Positions 60,740-64,000 of a stretch of DNA of 64,000 nucleotides are shown piece after piece (position 1 is the stretch's first letter; each line of letters starts with the position of its first letter). Under the pieces are notes generated by a model. That model saw nothing but the letters and a program-made list of their open reading frames with translations. It was not told the origin of the DNA and ran no database searches. Source of the DNA: Acidobacteriota bacterium (GTDB lineage: Bacteria > Acidobacteriota > Blastocatellia > Pyrinomonadales > Pyrinomonadaceae); NCBI GenBank assembly GCA_016700175.1, contig CP065003.1, positions 1,808,001 to 1,872,000 of the forward strand, given 5' to 3'. Position numbers and translations under genes: made by a program.

Positions 60740-60981
60740 AAAAGGAAGAAAGAGAAACAGGATGGACAGGAAGTTAGAGAAACAGGATGGACAGGATGTC
60801 GAGGATTCTGCTCCACTATCGACCGCCGCTGGGCTCTTTCATTCCGGCCTTTGAAATATGCCGAATAGCATTCAGGTTATCGTGTTTATCCTGTCTATCC
60901 TGTTTCTCTTCCCCTGACTCCGGACTCCTGACTCCTGACTTCTGACTTCTGACTTCTGACTTCTGACTTCTGACTTCTGAA
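60740..60981 (+). repeat. CAGGAT inverted repeat and TGACTTC heptamer array (286-bp gap)
   Basis: About 60759-60908: AAACAGGATGGACAGGAT and the complementary TATCCTGTCTATCCTGTTT. Then TGA at 60915, 60929, 60936, 60943, 60950, 60957, 60964, 60971 and 60978, all in one 7-base phase (mainly TGACTTC), ending just before the stop codon of the next gene. Confidence 0.93.
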
Positions 60982-60984
60982 GTA

Positions 60985-61614
60985 CTACTTCGTAAACTCC
61001 ATCGAGTACAGGATCGCCGCGAAGGCGTCCCTGCGGTCCTCGAACTTGTCGCCGTCCGTCGAGACCATCACGTTCACCTGCTGGTTCTGGCCAAGGTAGT
61101 TCCGGAACCCGATCCACTGGTGACGCCGCGGAGAACTCTTCTCTTCCGGCATTGCTTCGACCCATTCGACGCCTTTGATGCCGTCGATCTCAAGGTACCT
61201 CGCGGACTCGTACTTGCCCTGTTTGAGTTGTTCGAGCGCCTGGGTGTGGGTGGCCTCAAGGCTCGTCTCCGACGGAAAGCTATCGGGCATCACCGATATC
61301 GTCCCGATCAGGAACCCGGTCGCCGGTGAGCCGTAATTGAACGACTCCTTCATCACGCTCATCTTGTCCCATCCCTCAGGGACCTTGAACTTGATCCCCT
61401 GGTCGGACCATTCGATCTCCTCCGACTCGTCCTGGATCTTCTTTTGAGCGGATGTGAGCTCGGGTTTCTCAGCGCCCGACGAACTGTCGTCGCCTTCCTT
61501 GGTCGTCGATTCCGCAGAGTCGCCCGATTCGCCGAGCTGCTGCTGAATGCGGTCGGTGATGCCGCAGAACGACAGAGCGAACATAAGTATTCCGAGAGGT
61601 ACGATAAGTTTCAT
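60985..61614 (-). CDS. Hypothetical lipoprotein-like protein
   Basis: 209 residues from the ATG at 61614 (MKLIVPLGILMFALSFCGI). The start at 61701 would add 29 atypical residues. The N-terminus is a hydrophobic signal ending LSFC, close to a lipobox but with Phe before Cys. A Ser/Glu/Asp-rich linker (about 27-60) is followed by a globular domain (GIKFKVPEGWDKMSVMKESF, GFLIGTISVMPDSFP, IKGVEWVEAMPEE, HQWIGFRNYLGQNQQVNVMV, AFAAILYSMEF) resembling PsbP/MOG1-like lipoprotein folds. Function unknown. Confidence 0.72.
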   Translation of the reverse strand: MKLIVPLGILMFALSFCGITDRIQQQLGESGDSAESTTKEGDDSSSGAEKPELTSAQKKIQDESEEIEWSDQGIKFKVPEGWDKMSVMKESFNYGSPATGFLIGTISVMPDSFPSETSLEATHTQALEQLKQGKYESARYLEIDGIKGVEWVEAMPEEKSSPRRHQWIGFRNYLGQNQQVNVMVSTDGDKFEDRRDAFAAILYSMEFTK

Positions 61615-61800
61615 AGGGTGTTCTCCTGAAGGTGGTCTGGTTCGGACGGGCATATTCTTACCCCTCTTTCTGCAAAAATCAATGATCGGGCCATTCAGCA
61701 AACCGACACCTTCGGCAAGCCCCGTAACAAACTGCTAGAATAGGGCTTGCGATCCCAGCTTTAATTTGACCAGATGCGCCGGACCGGCAGACCGGCCGGG

Positions 61801-62544
61801 ATGAACTCTATGACAAAACTGAGAACGCTGTTTCTGTTTCTGGCCGTCGCTGCGACTGTGCCGGCGGTTTTCGCTCAATCCGCAACCTTCGAATGGCAGG
61901 ATGAGTTCTGCACGTTCAGGGGCACTTACGATCCTTCGAAGATCTCTGAAGCGCGGATCCGCGATACGCGCGAGCTGATCGACTTCGGGACGGGGCTTCC
62001 GCTTCAGACCGACCAGGCTGTTTTCGATGTGAAAGACCTCGGAAGTCTTGACGTGAACAAGCTCGACGCAGAGTACCGGACGGTACGAACGAAGCTCGAA
62101 TCCCTTCAGCCGGTGGACAACCCTTATTTTCGCGATCTGAGGCAGCGCCACCTACGGACGCTCGATGCCTCCTACCGCCTGAAGCGGATCACGCTTCTCG
62201 CCCACACGAAACCGATCACGCTTGTCTTCGGAAATAACCACGAAGAGTGTTTCTCGCAATGGGGCAGGCCCGTGATCGAGGGCGGCCAGTCCCTTCTCGA
62301 CGCCTGGCGAACGCTTGTCGACGAGCAGAAGCTGAACAACGCTTCGCCTGAAGGCGTCGAAGCGAGGTACCAGTCCCGATATAATTCGCCGGAGCGCGAC
62401 AAATGGGCGCTTGTTGAGGTTCTCGGGTTCGGCTGGTGGAACTGCGTCAACGATTCGATCCCGTACGTGGAGGATGACGGAACCGCCGATGAAGAGTTCA
62501 AGAAGCTCTTCGCGAAGGTCGAGTCCGAATGCGACGAACCGTAA
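61801..62544 (+). CDS. Hypothetical secreted protein
   Basis: 247 residues from the ATG at 61801; 61774 and 61810 are other in-frame ATGs, the last giving the cleanest signal peptide (MTKLRTLFLFLAVAATVP, cleavage near VFAQ). The mature protein has no recognised domain. It contains CTFRGTYDPSKISEARIRDT, a VLGFGWWNCVN segment, and several Cys that could form disulphides. It ends 18 bases before the antiporter ATG on the same strand, so the two may be co-transcribed. Confidence 0.7.
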   Translation: MNSMTKLRTLFLFLAVAATVPAVFAQSATFEWQDEFCTFRGTYDPSKISEARIRDTRELIDFGTGLPLQTDQAVFDVKDLGSLDVNKLDAEYRTVRTKLESLQPVDNPYFRDLRQRHLRTLDASYRLKRITLLAHTKPITLVFGNNHEECFSQWGRPVIEGGQSLLDAWRTLVDEQKLNNASPEGVEARYQSRYNSPERDKWALVEVLGFGWWNCVNDSIPYVEDDGTADEEFKKLFAKVESECDEP

Positions 62545-62562
62545 AGCCCTGCGATCGAGCCG

Positions 62563-64000
62563 ATGCACACACCCGAGCTTCTAACCGACCTTCTCCTGAT
62601 CTTCCTGGTCTCGGTGCCGGTAGCGTTCCTATGCCTCCGGCTCAAGCTTCCGTTGCTCGTCGGCCTTATGGTGACGGGCATTCTGATCGGGCCGTACGGG
62701 CTCGGTCTGATACGCGGGCTTGAGGAGATCGAGATCCTTGCCGAGATCGGCGTCGCGCTGCTTCTTTTCACGATCGGGATAGAGTTCTCGATCTCAAGGC
62801 TGAAGGAGATGCGGCGCCTTGTGATCCTCGGAGGCGGTCTTCAGGTCATTATGACGATCGCCGCGACCGCCGGTGCAGCCGTCCTTTTCGGCCGTGAGCC
62901 CAGACAGGCCGTGTTCTTCGGATTTCTTATCGCGCTTTCAAGCACGGCGATCGTCCTGAAAACGCTTGACGAGCGAATGGAGATCAACGCTCCGCACGGC
63001 CAGGCGGGAGTCGGGATCCTCCTTTTCCAGGACATAAGCATCGTGCTGATGATGCTCTTCGTGCCGATACTCGGCGGCGAGGGCTCGATCGGCTGGCTCA
63101 GTGTGCTGTGGTCGCTCGGAGGCTCGTTCCTCGCGCTCGCCGCGATCGTCGCCGCCGCGTGGTTCCTTATGCCGCGGTTCCTGAAGCTCGTAGTCGGCCT
63201 CCGCAGCCCGGAGATCTTCGTGCTTTCCGTGATATTGCTCAGCCTTGGGACGGCGTGGATCACGTCGCAGTTCGGTCTGTCGCTCGCGCTCGGCGCGTTC
63301 ATCGCCGGGCTCGTGATATCAGAGTCCGAGTTCAGCCACCAGATCACCGCCGACATCCTGCCGTTCCGCGACGTATTCAACAGCCTGTTCTTCGTTTCGA
63401 TCGGTCTTCTGCTTTCGGTGTCTGCACTTTGGGAGCACATCGGTACCGTCGCGATTCTCGTTGTTTCGCTTTTCGCCGGCAAGGCGCTGATCATATGGCT
63501 CGTGATCCGGCTGATGAAATTCCCGCAGAGGGTCGCCGTGATGACCGCGCTCGGCCTTGCGCAGATCGGAGAGTTCTCGTTCGTGCTTGCGAAGGCGGGC
63601 AAATCGGTCGATCTGCTTCCCGACACCGATTACCAGAGCTTCCTCGCGGCTTCGATCATCACGATGGCCGCCACGCCGTTCGTCATCGCGGCTTCGCCGA
63701 AGATCGGATACTTCCTGCAGAACATACTCCCCGACCGGGCTCCCGAACCTGTAGACGAGGAAGACGAGCTGCACCTTACCTCGAGCGGAGGCCTCACCAA
63801 CCACGTGATCATCGTCGGGTACGGTTTGAACGGGAGGAATCTCGCGCGCGTTCTTCGAGCCGTGACCGTGCCGTACACAATCCTCGAACTGAACCCGAGG
63901 GTCGTGCAGGATGCCAGGGCGAAAGGCGAGAAGATCAACTTCGGCGACGCGACCAGGCGCGAGCTTCTGCGGCACGCGAACATCGACGAAGCGTACGCGC
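62563..64000 (+). CDS. Monovalent cation/proton antiporter, KefB/CPA2-like (3' end outside window)
   Basis: The frame opens at the ATG at 62563 and stays open to the last base, so the gene is cut; 479 residues are visible. About 12 hydrophobic helices: LLVGLMVTGILIGPYGLGL, ALLLFTIGIEFSISRLKEM, FLIALSSTAIVLKTLDE, GILLFQDISIVLMML, ITSQFGLSLALGAFIAGLVI, DVFNSLFFVSIGLLLSV, and ALGLAQIGEFSFVLAKAG. A Rossmann TrkA-N/RCK domain then begins (HVIIVGYGLNGRNLA). This is the layout of KefB/KefC-type K+/H+ antiporters gated by nucleotide or glutathione; the ion is not certain. Confidence 0.93.
   Translation, partial: MHTPELLTDLLLIFLVSVPVAFLCLRLKLPLLVGLMVTGILIGPYGLGLIRGLEEIEILAEIGVALLLFTIGIEFSISRLKEMRRLVILGGGLQVIMTIAATAGAAVLFGREPRQAVFFGFLIALSSTAIVLKTLDERMEINAPHGQAGVGILLFQDISIVLMMLFVPILGGEGSIGWLSVLWSLGGSFLALAAIVAAAWFLMPRFLKLVVGLRSPEIFVLSVILLSLGTAWITSQFGLSLALGAFIAGLVISESEFSHQITADILPFRDVFNSLFFVSIGLLLSVSALWEHIGTVAILVVSLFAGKALIIWLVIRLMKFPQRVAVMTALGLAQIGEFSFVLAKAGKSVDLLPDTDYQSFLAASIITMAATPFVIAASPKIGYFLQNILPDRAPEPVDEEDELHLTSSGGLTNHVIIVGYGLNGRNLARVLRAVTVPYTILELNPRVVQDARAKGEKINFGDATRRELLRHANIDEAYA

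Noticed and set aside
1..64000. tRNA, rRNA, riboswitch and phage or integrase signals
   Set aside because: No sequence resembling these was recognised by eye; a tRNAscan-SE and Infernal run would be needed to exclude small RNAs.

Overview
The window looks like chromosomal sequence of an environmental, Gram-negative, fairly GC-rich bacterium, most likely an acidobacterium of the Blastocatellia/Pyrinomonadales type. This is inference from gene content: four large membrane Ser/Thr kinases with TPR or WD40-like output domains, two ECF sigma factors of the kinase-linked class, a SpoIVB-type S55 peptidase-domain protein, a DUF5694 protein, PD40-amidohydrolase fusions, and beta-helix/VCBS surface proteins. 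No rRNA gene is present, no tRNA gene was recognised, and I saw no transposase, phage gene or CRISPR array. Both ends cut genes: an SbcD-like phosphoesterase at base 1 and a KefB-type antiporter at base 64000.

Layout. 1-8.6 kb: phosphoesterase, Lon-substrate-binding-domain protein, a hydrolase-like membrane protein without its nucleophile, S55 protein, HD (MESH1-like) hydrolase, lipoprotein, MoaE/MoaD, acyl-CoA ligase. 9-13 kb: operon of ECF sigma factor, Ser/Thr kinase and SDR. 13-16.4 kb: DinB protein and a LytS/LytTR two-component pair. 16.5-22.4 kb: M1 aminopeptidase and a TonB-family protein. 22.5-28.3 kb: nucleoside uptake and salvage (two ABC permeases, purine nucleoside phosphorylase, uridine kinase, cytidine deaminase, exported deaminase-like amidohydrolase). 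28.5-34.3 kb: hsp20, clpB, grpE, gpmI. 34.5-41.6 kb: two small genes, thymidine kinase, epimerase and glycosyltransferase, a cysteine-cluster protein, a VanY-like peptidase and a beta-propeller protein. 41.9-48.2 kb: two kinases with a BON-like secreted protein between them. 48.5-52.5 kb: DUF5694 and a 1034-residue PD40-amidohydrolase. 53-58.9 kb: a second ECF sigma/kinase pair and a beta-helix/VCBS protein. 59.4-64 kb: FAD monooxygenase, lipoprotein-like protein, secreted protein, cation antiporter.

The most unusual content lies in and around the gene ends. (1) Heptanucleotide arrays of the degenerate form TGANNNN occur at many loci. At six genes the annotated stop codon is itself a TGA in register with the array, and the array runs downstream with 7-base phase. 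(2) A mosaic of four small palindromic modules is shuffled in a constant order through intergenic DNA. (3) A roughly 194-bp element has perfect 36-bp inverted arms. (4) Several of these repeats have entered coding sequence in frame, most clearly in the M1 aminopeptidase and in the VanY-like peptidase. (5) hsp20 has a near-consensus promoter and a short leader that can fold its ribosome-binding site into a FourU-like hairpin, a candidate RNA thermometer. (6) Both sigma-linked kinases share an N-terminal extension that the two unlinked kinases lack.
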